The notes beneath the pieces are model-generated. The model did no database searches, was not told the origin of the DNA, and was given only the letters and a program-made list of their open reading frames with translations. A stretch of 64,000 nt of DNA from Pseudofrankia inefficax (lineage in GTDB: Bacteria; Actinomycetota; Actinomycetes; Frankiales; Frankiaceae). This document shows, in pieces, positions 17,848 through 28,763 of this stretch (positions within the stretch are counted from its first letter, which is position 1; each line of letters begins with the position of its first letter). Location: positions 682,001-746,000 of the forward strand of contig NC_014666.1 in assembly GCF_000166135.1 (NCBI RefSeq), given 5' to 3'. The translations under genes and the position numbers were made by a program.

Positions 17848-18492
17848 GTGGCGACACTGACGGCGCGGCGCGATGACGCCCGCCGTAACCGGGAGACGAT
17901 CCTCCGGGTCGCCGACGGGGCGTTCGCGGACGGTTCCGACGCGGTACCGCTCGACGAGATCGCCCGCCGGGCCGGGCTCGGACGGGCGACCGTCTACCGC
18001 CACTTTCCCGACCGGCACGCGCTCGCCGTCGCCGTGGCGGCCCAGAACCTCGAAGCGCTGCGGGAGGTCGTCCGCGCGGACGGGGACGACCGCTGCCCCT
18101 TCCGGGACATTCTCGGGATGGTGTTCTCGACGCAGGCGTCCATGCGCCCGCTGGTCGCGCTCATGCTGGAGCTACCGGTCCGGGAGCAGCTTCAGTACAC
18201 CGAGGCGCTGATCGAGGCGCTGACGCCGCCGTTCCGCCAGGCCCAGGCCGACGGCGAGCTGCGTCCCGACGCCGAGCCGGCGGACCTGGCGCTGGTCATG
18301 GCGATGATCAATACGGCGGTTGACGCGGTGCCTGTCGGCCTCGACCACGGCGCGGCACTGCGGCGCATCGTCACGACGATCCTCGACGGCCTGTTCGGGC
18401 CGTCCACGCCGGTCGATGATCAGGATCGGGCGGATGGTCCGGAGGAGCCGGCGGCAGCCGGATCGCGGTGTCGGACGCGTCGGTTCGTCTGA
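17848..18492 (+). CDS. TetR/AcrR-family transcriptional regulator
   Basis: A 214-aa TetR regulator with a GTG start at 17848 (GAGGG just upstream is too close for an ideal site, so the start is uncertain by a few codons). The N-terminal helix-turn-helix is NRETILRVADGAFADGSDAV, then PLDEIARRAGLGRATVYRHF (residues ~14-55). The ligand domain is alpha-helical. The last ~40 residues (from about STPVDDQDRAD) are low-complexity and overlap, in antisense, the end of the LysR pseudogene, so the natural C-terminus may have been changed by rearrangement here. The target is unknown; the MFS transporter at 18902, with a LysR remnant between, is a possibility. Confidence 0.88.
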   Translation: MATLTARRDDARRNRETILRVADGAFADGSDAVPLDEIARRAGLGRATVYRHFPDRHALAVAVAAQNLEALREVVRADGDDRCPFRDILGMVFSTQASMRPLVALMLELPVREQLQYTEALIEALTPPFRQAQADGELRPDAEPADLALVMAMINTAVDAVPVGLDHGAALRRIVTTILDGLFGPSTPVDDQDRADGPEEPAAAGSRCRTRRFV

Positions 18493-18772
18493 GGTCGAGG
18501 TAGGCGCGGACGCTGGCGAGCGCGGGGTGCGGATTGTCGCCGCGCCAGATCAGTGACAGCGGGTAGACCGGGGCCGGGTCGCGCACCGGTATGCGCCGCA
18601 GGTCATAGCTGTCCGGCCACAGCTACCGCGAGTTCGCGCCGAGCAGGGTCGCCAGTTCGGCGGAGTCGGCGATCTCGTCCAGGAAGGCCTCGTTGCCGAA
18701 CACGGGCCCGACCATGTCGATCGTGAGCCCGAAGGCGGCCGCGACGAACGTGCGCACGGCGTCGAGATCCAC
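18371..18772 (-). pseudogene. LysR-type regulator with internal deletion and in-frame stop
   Basis: The frame starts at GTG 18772 with VDLDAVRTFVAAA, the classic LysR N-terminus, but jumps at once to effector-domain sequence (FGLTIDMVGPVFGNEAFLDE, SAELATLLGANSR). An in-frame TAG at ~18620 replaces what should be Tyr, and the same frame continues LWPDSYDLRRIPVRDPAPVY then PLSLIWRGDNPHPALASVRA, a typical LysR C-terminal end. About 200 residues, including most of the DNA-binding domain, are missing. Past ~18494 the frame runs antisense into the TetR gene to a TGA at 18371. It sits divergently next to the MFS transporter, a common LysR/MFS arrangement, and probably once regulated it. Confidence 0.85.
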
Positions 18773-18901
18773 GCGTCGGAACCTACTGACCCAACAACAG
18801 GTTGTGGCTCGCCGAGAGTTCGGTTGTTTGCTCGCTTTTCGCCGGCTTGCTTGGATCGGGTTGATCAACGACGGGTTGTACCAGCGAAGGTTGGAGCCTT
18901 G

Positions 18902-20182
18902 GTGGCGCGACGGTCCCTGGGTCGGCGGTTCGGCTGGCTGTGGGCGGCCTACGCCGTCAGCGCCTATGGGTCGGGGCTGGCGCTGGGAGCGTTTCCGCTG
19001 ATCGCCGTGCTGGTGCTGCGAGCCGGCCCGGCCAAGGTGTCCGCGCTGTCCGCGGTCGGACCGGCCATGGGCGCCCTGATCGCGCTGCCGCTCGGGCCGT
19101 GGGTCGAGTATCGCCGCAGGCGGCCCGTGATGATCTCGATGGACCTGGCCCGGTTCGCCGCCCTGATGACGATCCCGGTCGCCTATGCGTTCGGCCGGCT
19201 CAGCTTCGCCCAGCTGCTGGTGGTCTCGGCCGTGGTCGCGGCGGCCAAGATCGCGTTCAATGCCGCCGCCGGGGCCTACGTGAAGGCCCTCGTCCAGCCG
19301 CGGGATCTGCTGGTGGCGAACGCGCGGTTCGAGTCGACGACCTGGAGCTCGATCGCCGTCGGGCCACCGCTGGGCGGGGCGGCCATCGGAGTGTTCGGAC
19401 CGGTTGTCAGCGTGGTCGCCGACGCGCTCAGCTATCTGCTCTCCGCGCTGGGGATCACCGCGATTCGTGGCCGGGAGGAACGCCCGCGGCGAACCGAGAG
19501 CAGCCGGATGCGGGCCGGTGACCTGCTGGACGGCTGGCGGTACATCCTGGCCCATCCCGGGCTGCGGGCGCTCTACGCCAACACCGTGCTCGTCAACGGG
19601 TTGATCATGGCCACCGAGCCGCTGTTGGCGGTGCTGCTGCTCGGCCAGCTCGGGTTCCCGCCCTGGCAGTACGGTCTCGCGTTCGCCGTCCCGTGCGTCG
19701 GCGGCCTGGTTGGCTCACGCCTGGCCCGCCGGGTGGTCACCCGCTACGGCCAGGCCCGGGTCCTGCGCACGGCCGGCATGCTGCGAGCCGTCTGGCTCAT
19801 CGGCCTTGCCTTCATCCGCCCGGGCATGCTCGGCCTCGTGACCGTGATCGCCGTCGAGTTCGCCATCATCGTCAACATGAGCCTGTTCAGCCCGGTGCTC
19901 GCGACCTACCGGCTCGAACACACCCCGAAAGACCGGATCGCCCGGACCCTGTCCGCCTGGTCGATCAGCAGTGGTCTTTCCATCGCCCTGTTCACCGCCC
20001 TCGGCGGGCTGCTCGCTGACGCGACCAGCCCACGTACGGCGCTGACGGCCGCGGGGGTGCTCATCCTCGCCAGCCCGCTGCTGCTGCGCCGGCCGGACAG
20101 CTTTGGACGGGTGTCCGGTCCGGAGCTGCCGACGGAAGGTCGCCAGCCGCAGGTCGCCAGCGTCTCGGGCGAAACCGGATAA
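18902..20182 (+). CDS. MFS transporter
   Basis: A 426-aa major-facilitator protein. GTG 18902 has GGAG at 18893-18896 and begins VARRSLGRRFGWLWAAYAVS; an upstream in-frame start adds non-membrane filler. About 12 hydrophobic segments can be counted, with the cytoplasmic loop EYRRRRPVM between helices 2 and 3 (an MFS motif-A-like position) and a central loop REERPRRTESSRMRAGDLLD. The type resembles MFS-3/enterobactin-exporter-like drug efflux proteins common in actinomycetes. Substrate unknown. The divergent LysR gene that would usually regulate such a transporter is broken, so expression may be constitutive or lost. Confidence 0.88.
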   Translation: MARRSLGRRFGWLWAAYAVSAYGSGLALGAFPLIAVLVLRAGPAKVSALSAVGPAMGALIALPLGPWVEYRRRRPVMISMDLARFAALMTIPVAYAFGRLSFAQLLVVSAVVAAAKIAFNAAAGAYVKALVQPRDLLVANARFESTTWSSIAVGPPLGGAAIGVFGPVVSVVADALSYLLSALGITAIRGREERPRRTESSRMRAGDLLDGWRYILAHPGLRALYANTVLVNGLIMATEPLLAVLLLGQLGFPPWQYGLAFAVPCVGGLVGSRLARRVVTRYGQARVLRTAGMLRAVWLIGLAFIRPGMLGLVTVIAVEFAIIVNMSLFSPVLATYRLEHTPKDRIARTLSAWSISSGLSIALFTALGGLLADATSPRTALTAAGVLILASPLLLRRPDSFGRVSGPELPTEGRQPQVASVSGETG

Positions 20183-20393
20183 CGCAGGCGCGCTCGATAC
20201 CACCACGGCCGCGCGTACCCGATTTTGGGCGAATAAACCCGGCCTTCCCATCGCGTCAATGACGGCCTGGTGCGGCGGGCCGGTCGCTTTCCGTCCCACC
20301 TCCGAGAGTCGTCACGCCCAGGCCGTCGGCGACTCGGTTTGAGGTCGGAACTCCCGGGTAGGGCGCCATTATCATCTTCACGGGAGGCTCGTA

Positions 20394-20564
20394 ATGCCGC
20401 TTATTATCGCGATCCTGATCGTCGCGCTGCTGTTCGGTGGTCTGGGTTTCGCCGTCCACGCTCTGTGGATTGTCGCCCTGGTGGTCTTCGTGGCCTGGAT
20501 CCTCGGTTTCGTCCTGCGTTCTGGCAGCAGCACCGGTAGCAGGGGCCGCTGGTATCGCTGGTAA
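20394..20564 (+). CDS. 56-aa hydrophobic membrane protein
   Basis: A short gene with a good GGGAGG site 7 nt before ATG 20394 and a TAA at 20562-20564. The product is almost entirely two hydrophobic helices (LIIAILIVALLFGGLGFAVH and ALWIVALVVFVAWILGFVL) followed by a short Ser/Gly/Arg tail ending RGRWYRW. This matches a small actinobacterial hydrophobic-protein family of unknown function, sometimes linked to envelope stress. It is monocistronic, and the palindrome copy 3 follows ~100 bp downstream. Confidence 0.8.
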   Translation: MPLIIAILIVALLFGGLGFAVHALWIVALVVFVAWILGFVLRSGSSTGSRGRWYRW

Positions 20565-20665
20565 CTCCGACGTAGCCGCGGGCGAAAGTCGAGCTTCAAA
20601 GACTCCCGTCTGGTAATTGGCGAACAGCAGGCCCGCGTCTCGAGCGCGAGAGTTCGCCCGGCTAA

Positions 20666-20740
20666 TGATTGCCGTTTCGGCCCTCGGGTGGTTGCGATCG
20701 AGCCTGGATCACAACCACGCCAGGGCCGAAACGGCGATCA
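20666..20740. repeat. Dispersed ~75-nt palindrome, copy 3
   Basis: The best-conserved copy. The left arm of 34 nt (from 20666) and the reverse complement of the right arm (ending 20740) differ at about four positions. Arm core: GCCGTTTCGGCCCT. It lies between two convergent genes, the 56-aa protein (stop 20564) and the KstD-like gene (stop 20753), ending only 12 bp before the latter stop. A bidirectional-terminator role is possible. Confidence 0.85.
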
Positions 20741-20752
20741 GGTCCGCTGAGG

Positions 20753-22408
20753 TCAGTTGATGTCGCGCGTGGGCTGGGCGGCGGCGTGGCGGCCGGCCCG
20801 GTACCCCATCACCATGCTGGGGCCGACGCAGGAGCCGCCGCCAGGGTAGGTCCCGCCGAGGACGGACGCCGCGGTGTTGCCCGCGGCGTAGAGGCCGTCG
20901 ATGATCGGCGTCTCGGTGCCCAGCACGCGGGCGTCGGCGTCGATCTTCGGACCGCCGCTCGTGCCCAGCGTCCCCGGCCACTGCAGGATCGCGCCGTAGA
21001 TCGGCCCGAGAACCGGCTTGAGGCTCGTGGTGTCGGGGCCGGTGGCGGAGCGGACCTGCTGGGGGTCGCCCCAGTCGGGGTCCTCGCCCTTCTCCGCGAA
21101 CTCGTTGTAGCGGGCCACGGTCTCCTCGAGGGTGTCCGGGTCGACGCCCATCTTCTCGGCGAGCTCGCGGATGCTGTTGGCCACGAGGAGCCAGGACGGA
21201 GCGGGCTGGCCGTTCGGCCCGACGATGACGCCGTCGACGACGTGGCCGCCGAAGACGCCCTTCCCCTCCCACTTCGCCGCGCCGAAGACGCACCAGCCGG
21301 GGGCCTTGTTCGTGAAGCCCGGGTTGCGCTGGTCGAAGAAGTTGAAGGGGTGCGAGAAGTCGTTGTACGTGTAGCCGCCGTGCATGAAGCGCTTGCCCTG
21401 CTGGTTTACGATGATCGTCCCCGCGCCGAGGCCCATCTCCATCTGCGGCAGCGGGTTGCCGTCGCGGCCGATCTCCCAGGGGTCGTGCATGACGCCGTAG
21501 CTGAAGAAGGACGTCATCAGGCCGAGCTTCGCCCCGGCGCGCATCGCCATCCGGTGGCCGTCCCCGGTGTTGGTCCACGGGGTGCACGGCTTCACGTCGT
21601 AGCCGAGGAAGGTCTTCACCATGTCCTCGTTCCACTCGAACCCGCCGGTGGCGAGGACGACACCCTTGCGCGCCCCGAGCCGCTGGAGCGCACCGTCCTC
21701 GCCGGCGACGACGCCGATGACGCCACCGGCCTCGTTCGTCACCAGGTCGCGCCCCGGGGTGGACCAGCGAACCGAGACACCGCGGTCGAGCAGCGCCTTC
21801 AGCAGCGGGGCGACGAGGCCACCGCCCTTGGCCCGGTACCCCTCGGCGCGGCGGCGCAGCAGCTCCTCGCGGGGGACCACCTCGATCGCCTCGGCGTAGG
21901 CCACCTCCGGCGGCTTCACCCAGGGGCTGGGGTTCACCCGCGCGGCCCACTCGGCACCGAGCTCGGCCACCGCCGGGTAGGGCTGGCAGGAGACCGACCG
22001 CGGGACGTCCTTCGTGCCGGGGATGCGGCCGGGAACGACGGCGTAGTAGTCGGGCAGCCCCTTGTGCGCACGGGTCACGAGCCCGGTGTGGGTCTCCAGG
22101 TAGTCCAGTGCCTCCGCGGCGGTGTCGACATAGACCTCGATGAGGTGCGGGTCGTAGGCACGGCCGTCGGAGAGGCGGGTGACGTAGTCGATCGCCTCCT
22201 CGCGGGTGTCCTGGTCGGCGATGTGCCGGTTGCACGGGATCCACATGTCCCCGCCGGAGGCCGCCGTCGTCCCGCCGATGTACTCGGACTTCTCGACGAC
22301 GCAGACGCTCGCGCCACCATCGGCGGCGAGCAGTGCCGAGGTGAGGGCACCCGCGCCGCTTCCCACTACGACGACGTCGAAGACCTCGTCCCACACTTGT
22401 GCGCTCAT
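20753..22408 (-). CDS. FAD-dependent 3-ketosteroid-1-dehydrogenase-like oxidoreductase
   Basis: A 551-aa flavoprotein, start ATG 22408. Residues ~10-40 form the FAD Rossmann motif (VVVVGSGAGALTSALLAADG, then VVEK) followed by GGTTAASGGDMWIP. The C-terminal FAD/substrate segment has AAGNTAASVLGGTYPGGGSC, the Tyr-Pro-Gly pattern of KstD enzymes and fumarate-reductase relatives. Length fits KstD (500-570 aa). Members introduce a 1,2-double bond in 3-ketosteroids or oxidise related polycyclic ketones; the exact substrate is not readable. It is monocistronic and minus-strand. A TetR-like dyad (GACCGGTCGGTAC on the minus strand) sits just upstream near 22430-22442, which may be an operator. Confidence 0.82.
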   Translation of the reverse strand: MSAQVWDEVFDVVVVGSGAGALTSALLAADGGASVCVVEKSEYIGGTTAASGGDMWIPCNRHIADQDTREEAIDYVTRLSDGRAYDPHLIEVYVDTAAEALDYLETHTGLVTRAHKGLPDYYAVVPGRIPGTKDVPRSVSCQPYPAVAELGAEWAARVNPSPWVKPPEVAYAEAIEVVPREELLRRRAEGYRAKGGGLVAPLLKALLDRGVSVRWSTPGRDLVTNEAGGVIGVVAGEDGALQRLGARKGVVLATGGFEWNEDMVKTFLGYDVKPCTPWTNTGDGHRMAMRAGAKLGLMTSFFSYGVMHDPWEIGRDGNPLPQMEMGLGAGTIIVNQQGKRFMHGGYTYNDFSHPFNFFDQRNPGFTNKAPGWCVFGAAKWEGKGVFGGHVVDGVIVGPNGQPAPSWLLVANSIRELAEKMGVDPDTLEETVARYNEFAEKGEDPDWGDPQQVRSATGPDTTSLKPVLGPIYGAILQWPGTLGTSGGPKIDADARVLGTETPIIDGLYAAGNTAASVLGGTYPGGGSCVGPSMVMGYRAGRHAAAQPTRDIN

Positions 22409-22871
22409 GCCCCGGATTCTCGGTTTCCTGTACCGACCGGTCAAGATGTGCGGCCGATGCGGTTACCCGTACCCCGGCCCGGCTGCCCTGCGTCGAGGAC
22501 CGGCGCCGGCGCGTGGTACCTCGGCACCTTGCGCGTAGATCGTCTCCGGGGTCCGGCCGCGACGCGGGGAAGCGGCCGACCGGCCGGGTCGGATCCGGCC
22601 CGCCGTGGGTACCGAGCGGTCCACGGGGGCGCCCAAAGGTGTCAGTCGATGGTCCTTCGGACCTGGGACCACAGTCCGGCAACCTTATCGGCAACATCAC
22701 CGGAGCCTGCCGTTTTCCGACTTAACGGACATAAGTGGCCCAACCCCGTCACCTAGGTGCCATTAGGCGCAGTTCAAATCCTCGTTACGTTCTGCGCCAA
22801 TTCCGGCCCCCAGCCGGGATGGCGCCCGAACCCCCTCCGGGCGGCCAGCGACGAGGAAGGTGCTCGCGACG
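22409..22871. other. Divergent promoter region, KstD-like gene / cutinase
   Basis: About 460 bp between two divergent genes. The KstD side has the GACCGGTCGGTAC dyad near 22430-22442. The cutinase side has a relatively AT-rich patch at ~22690-22790 that probably contains its promoter. No gene, RNA or repeat was recognised. Confidence 0.5.
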
Positions 22872-23552
22872 ATGGCATTGAAGACAGGAACCCTCATCTC
22901 GTTCGTGGCGATGGCCGCGGCGGCGACCGGCGGCGGCCTCGCCGGTTGTCCCGGGCCAAGCGGCGGGTCGGGCTCGAACCCGGCCAACCCCGCAGGCTGT
23001 GCCGACGTCGAGGTGGTCTTCGCCCGCGGCAGCGGTGAGCTGCCCGGCCTCGGAATCACCGGCACCCCGTTCGTCAGCTCGTTGACCTCCGATCTCGCCG
23101 GCAAGTCGGTGACCTCGTATGCCGTGAACTACGCGGCCGACCTCGCCCAGACCTCGGCCGGAGCCGGTGCCACCGACATGTCGAACCACGTCGTCTCGGT
23201 GGCCGCGAAATGCCCGAACACCGAGTTCGTCCTCGGCGGGTACTCGCAGGGCGCGAGCGTCACCGACATCGCGATTGGCATTCCCACCCTGCTGGGCAGC
23301 GGCACGACGATCCCGGCCAGCCTGGCCCCGCGGGTCGCCGCCGTCGTCGTCTTCGGCAACCCGTTGGCGCTGTACGGGCAGCACATCCCGACCGCCAGCT
23401 CGCTCTACGGCTCGAAGGCCCAGGAGTTCTGCGCCGCGGGCGACCCCGTCTGCGCGAACGGCGCCAATGGCGTCGCCCACCTGAGCTACCCGACCAACGG
23501 GATGACCACGCAGGGCGCGGCCTTCGCCGCCGCCAAGGTCAAGAGCTCCTGA
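22872..23552 (+). CDS. Cutinase-family serine esterase, probable lipoprotein
   Basis: A 226-aa secreted esterase. ATG 22872 is preferred (GAGGAAGG ends ~12 nt upstream; a GTG at 22860 would abut the site). The signal peptide (~25 residues) ends in LAGC, a lipobox, implying lipid anchoring at Cys26. The mature domain starts CADVEVVFARGSGELPGLG, the standard cutinase N-terminus. The catalytic triad is Ser in GGYSQGAS, Asp in CAAGDPVC (with paired cysteines) and His in GVAHLSYP. Family members hydrolyse cutin, polyesters or lipids outside the cell. Classical actinobacterial cutinases are secreted rather than lipid-anchored, so the lipobox is notable. Confidence 0.92.
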   Translation: MALKTGTLISFVAMAAAATGGGLAGCPGPSGGSGSNPANPAGCADVEVVFARGSGELPGLGITGTPFVSSLTSDLAGKSVTSYAVNYAADLAQTSAGAGATDMSNHVVSVAAKCPNTEFVLGGYSQGASVTDIAIGIPTLLGSGTTIPASLAPRVAAVVVFGNPLALYGQHIPTASSLYGSKAQEFCAAGDPVCANGANGVAHLSYPTNGMTTQGAAFAAAKVKSS

Positions 23553-23636
23553 CCGTCCGGCCCGGCGGCGCGGCGGCAGCCAGCGCCGCTCCGCCGGGCC
23601 GCCGGCCAGGCCCGCGCGGGCCCATACCCTGGCAGG

Positions 23637-24077
23637 GTGACGCCGGAGGACCTCGCCAACCTCGCGCACCTGCGTCGCGCCCGCGACCTGATGGACCGCG
23701 AGTACGCCAGCCCGCTCGACGTGGCCGCGCTCGCCCGGGCCGCGCTGATGTCGACCGCGCACTTCTCCCGGCAGTTCCGGGCCGCGTACGGGGAGACGCC
23801 CTACTCCTACCTGATGACCCGGCGCATCGAGCGGGCGAAGGCGCTGCTGCGCCGGGGCGACCTGTCGGTCACCGACGTCTGCATGGCGGTCGGCTGTACC
23901 TCGCTCGGCTCGTTCAGCGCGCGCTTCACCGAGCTCGTCGGCGAGACCCCGACGGCCTACCGGGCCCGCGACCACGGCGCGCTCGCGGGCGTGCCGGGCT
24001 GCGTCGCCAAGGACCTGACCCGCCCGAGCCGCCGACCGAGCAGGATCGGAGAAGCGCGCGGGCCTGCGGTTCCTTAG
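23637..24077 (+). CDS. AraC-family transcriptional regulator (DNA-binding domain only)
   Basis: A 146-aa AraC-type regulator with a GTG start. It consists almost entirely of the double helix-turn-helix domain (LDVAALARAALMSTAHFSRQ, AYGETPYSYLMTRRIERAKA, then VCMAVGCTSLGSFSARFTEL) plus a short Arg/Pro tail, with no sensor domain. It begins a three-gene run with a VOC protein (10-bp gap) and a UvrA-like ATPase, and may regulate that operon. Small AraC plus VOC pairs are a recurrent actinobacterial arrangement. Confidence 0.9.
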   Translation: MTPEDLANLAHLRRARDLMDREYASPLDVAALARAALMSTAHFSRQFRAAYGETPYSYLMTRRIERAKALLRRGDLSVTDVCMAVGCTSLGSFSARFTELVGETPTAYRARDHGALAGVPGCVAKDLTRPSRRPSRIGEARGPAVP

Positions 24078-24087
24078 CGTTGCGGCC

Positions 24088-24495
24088 ATGGAACTCACCT
24101 TTGCCCGCTGCTTCGTCCAGATCAACGACGCCGACCTCGCTCTGGCCTTCTACCGGGACGCGCTGGGCCTCGAGGTGCGCAAGGACGTCGCCAACGAGGG
24201 CTTCCGCTGGATCACCGTCGGCGCCGCGTCCCAGCCCGGCGTCGAGATCGTCCTGACGAACTTCGTGCAGGGCAGCCCGTCCGACGTCGACGTCATCGCG
24301 GCCCTCGTCGCCAAGGGCGCGATGGGCGGCGTCCACTTCCACACCGACGACCTCGACGGCACCTTCGAGAAGGTGCGCGCGACGGGCGCCGAAGTCGTCC
24401 AGGAGCCGACCGAGCAGTTCTGGGGCACGAAGGACTGCGCCGTGCGTGACCCGTCCGGCAACCTGGTACGCATCGACCAGCTGCCCGCCGCCTGA
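24088..24495 (+). CDS. VOC (glyoxalase/bleomycin-resistance-type) superfamily protein
   Basis: A 135-aa VOC protein with two beta-alpha-beta-beta-beta modules: the first from FARCFVQINDADLALAFYRD to the centre, the second from GVHFHTDDLDGTFEKVRATG to CAVRDPSGNLVRIDQLPAA. Candidate metal or ligand residues are His in GGVHFHTDD and Glu in PGVEIVL. It may be a dioxygenase, lyase, or a sequestration-type resistance protein. The AraC regulator before it and UvrA-like gene after it suggest a joint detoxification or DNA-damage-tolerance role, an inference from context. Confidence 0.88.
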   Translation: MELTFARCFVQINDADLALAFYRDALGLEVRKDVANEGFRWITVGAASQPGVEIVLTNFVQGSPSDVDVIAALVAKGAMGGVHFHTDDLDGTFEKVRATGAEVVQEPTEQFWGTKDCAVRDPSGNLVRIDQLPAA

Positions 24496-24545
24496 GCACA
24501 GAGCCGCCTGAGCATCCGGAGCCCCGGCCAACAGATGAGGACGCG

Positions 24546-26945
<2,400 letters not shown>

Positions 26946-27333
26946 CGGCCGCCGGCGGGGTGAGCCGGGCTGTCCACTGACCGACAGCCCCTGGTCAGCG
27001 GCCTGCGCGGCGCGGTGTCATCGACCACCCGGTCGAAGTCTGGACCGCGGGGTGGCGGAGCATTGCACCGAGGAGCCGTGGCTCGCGCCGTCTCAGGGGA
27101 ACGACAGGTGGAGGTAGCCGCGTGATCCCAGATGATCTTCTCGCGTCCGCGCGGGAGAGCACGGGTCTGGACGACTTCGGTGACGACGAGCTCTTCGGCG
27201 GGGATGGCTGGCGGGACGGGCTCGCGCTCCTGCTGCGCTGCATCGAGGACGAGGCGAGGTTCAGCGACCTGGGGCAGATGGCAGCCGGGTTCGAGCTGTC
27301 CTCCTACCTGGCGAACCGGCTGCGGATCGTCAA

Positions 27334-27566
27334 GCATCCCTACCGTCTTTCTTGGGTCGACTCGGGCCGGTCGTAGGGTCCGGGGGCCCAGGGGTGTCGG
27401 GTATGGCTTTCAAGCATCTGCCGTACGAGTGGCTTCACATGATTGGCCGCCCGGCGCCCCCTCGACGACTCGGCCGCTGATTGAGAATTGCGATCTGATC
27501 GCTGCGTAGGGATGAGCCGGCGAGGTCGTCTGTGGACAACGTGCTGGTCAGAGCAGGGAGACACGG
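27334..27566 (+). other. IS110 left end, candidate bridge-RNA region
   Basis: A 233-nt non-coding stretch between the inferred left end of the IS and the transposase start. In characterised IS110 elements this segment encodes the structured bridge RNA that specifies donor and target DNA. A perfect small hairpin GCGAT-CTG-ATCGC lies at 27490-27502, and GC-rich complementary runs surround 27378-27395. I cannot fold the full RNA or identify the guide loops by eye, so this is positional inference. Confidence 0.45.
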
Positions 27567-28763
27567 GTGGAGCGTGTGTGGGCCGGGGTGGACATCGGCA
27601 AGGAGCACCACCATGTGGTGGTGATCGACGCCGACGGCGCCCGAATGCTGTCGCGCCGGGTAGCCAACGACGAGCCGACGCTGCTGGATCTACTCGGCCA
27701 GGTCACCGCGTTGGCCGAGCGGGTGCACTGGGCCGTCGACCTCAGCACAGGCGGAGCCGCGTTACTGCTGGGGCTGCTGGTCGCACACGGACAGCAGGTG
27801 TTCTACCTGTCCGGCAATCAGGTCAGCCGGGCGGCCGGCGGCTACCGGGGCGAAGGCAAGACCGACGCGAAAGACGCCGCGATCATCGCCGACCAGGTCC
27901 GCATGCGCCGGGACCTGGCCCCGATGCGCGTCGACGACGAACTGATCGTCGAGCTGCGGATGCTGGTCGCCCGCCGCCGCGACCTCGCCGGCGACCGGGT
28001 TCGCCTGGTCAACAGGCTGCACGAGCACCTGCTGGGCATCAGCCCCGCCCTCGAACGCGTCCTGAACCTGACCAACCGCGGACCGCTGGTCCTGCTCACC
28101 CACGTCCAGACCCCGGCCGCCATCCGCCAGCTCGGCCCGGCCGGGCTCGAACAGTGGCTGCGGTCGCAGAAGGTTCGCGGCGCCGCCGCACTGGCCGCCA
28201 CCGTCACGGCGGCAGCGAACTCCCAACGCACCACCCTGCCCGGCGAACAACTGGCCGCGCAGCTCGTCGCGGACATGGCGAAGGGGGTGATGTCCCTCGA
28301 CGAGCAGATCGCGCAGACCGACACGCTCATCGAGGGCCGGTTTCACCGCCACCGACACGCCGCCGCCCTGCTGAGCATGCCCGGCATCGGGGTCCTACTG
28401 GGCGCGGAATTCCTAGCCGCGACCGGCGGCGACATGGCCGCGTTCACCTCCGCCGACCACCTCGCCGGCTACGCCGGCCTGGCCCCGGCCCCACGCGACT
28501 CCGGCCGGATCAGCGGCAACCTGCACCGTCCCCGCCGCTACCACCGCGGCCTGCAACGCGTCTTCTACACCTCCGCGCTGGTCAGCATCCGCTACAACGA
28601 CCAGTCACGAACCTTCTACGACCGCAAACGATCCGAGGGCAAACGCCACACCCAGGCCGTCCTCGCGCTCGCCCGCCGTCGCGTCAACGTGATCTGGGCG
28701 CTCCTGCGCGACAACCGTTGCTACCAACCAGCCCCACCGCCCCTGATCGCGGCCGCAGCCTAG
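27567..28763 (+). CDS. IS110-family transposase (DEDD/Tnp20)
   Basis: A 398-aa transposase with a GTG start and AGGGAGA upstream. The N-terminal RuvC-like DEDD domain begins VWAGVDIGKEHHHVVVIDAD (first catalytic Asp at residue 9) and includes TDAKDAAIIADQVR. The C-terminal transposase_20 domain has LLSMPGIGVLLGAEFLAATG followed by the SADHLAGYAGLAPAP and RDSGRISG motif. All expected motifs are intact and the frame is open, so the element may be active. Confidence 0.95.
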   Translation: MERVWAGVDIGKEHHHVVVIDADGARMLSRRVANDEPTLLDLLGQVTALAERVHWAVDLSTGGAALLLGLLVAHGQQVFYLSGNQVSRAAGGYRGEGKTDAKDAAIIADQVRMRRDLAPMRVDDELIVELRMLVARRRDLAGDRVRLVNRLHEHLLGISPALERVLNLTNRGPLVLLTHVQTPAAIRQLGPAGLEQWLRSQKVRGAAALAATVTAAANSQRTTLPGEQLAAQLVADMAKGVMSLDEQIAQTDTLIEGRFHRHRHAAALLSMPGIGVLLGAEFLAATGGDMAAFTSADHLAGYAGLAPAPRDSGRISGNLHRPRRYHRGLQRVFYTSALVSIRYNDQSRTFYDRKRSEGKRHTQAVLALARRRVNVIWALLRDNRCYQPAPPPLIAAAA

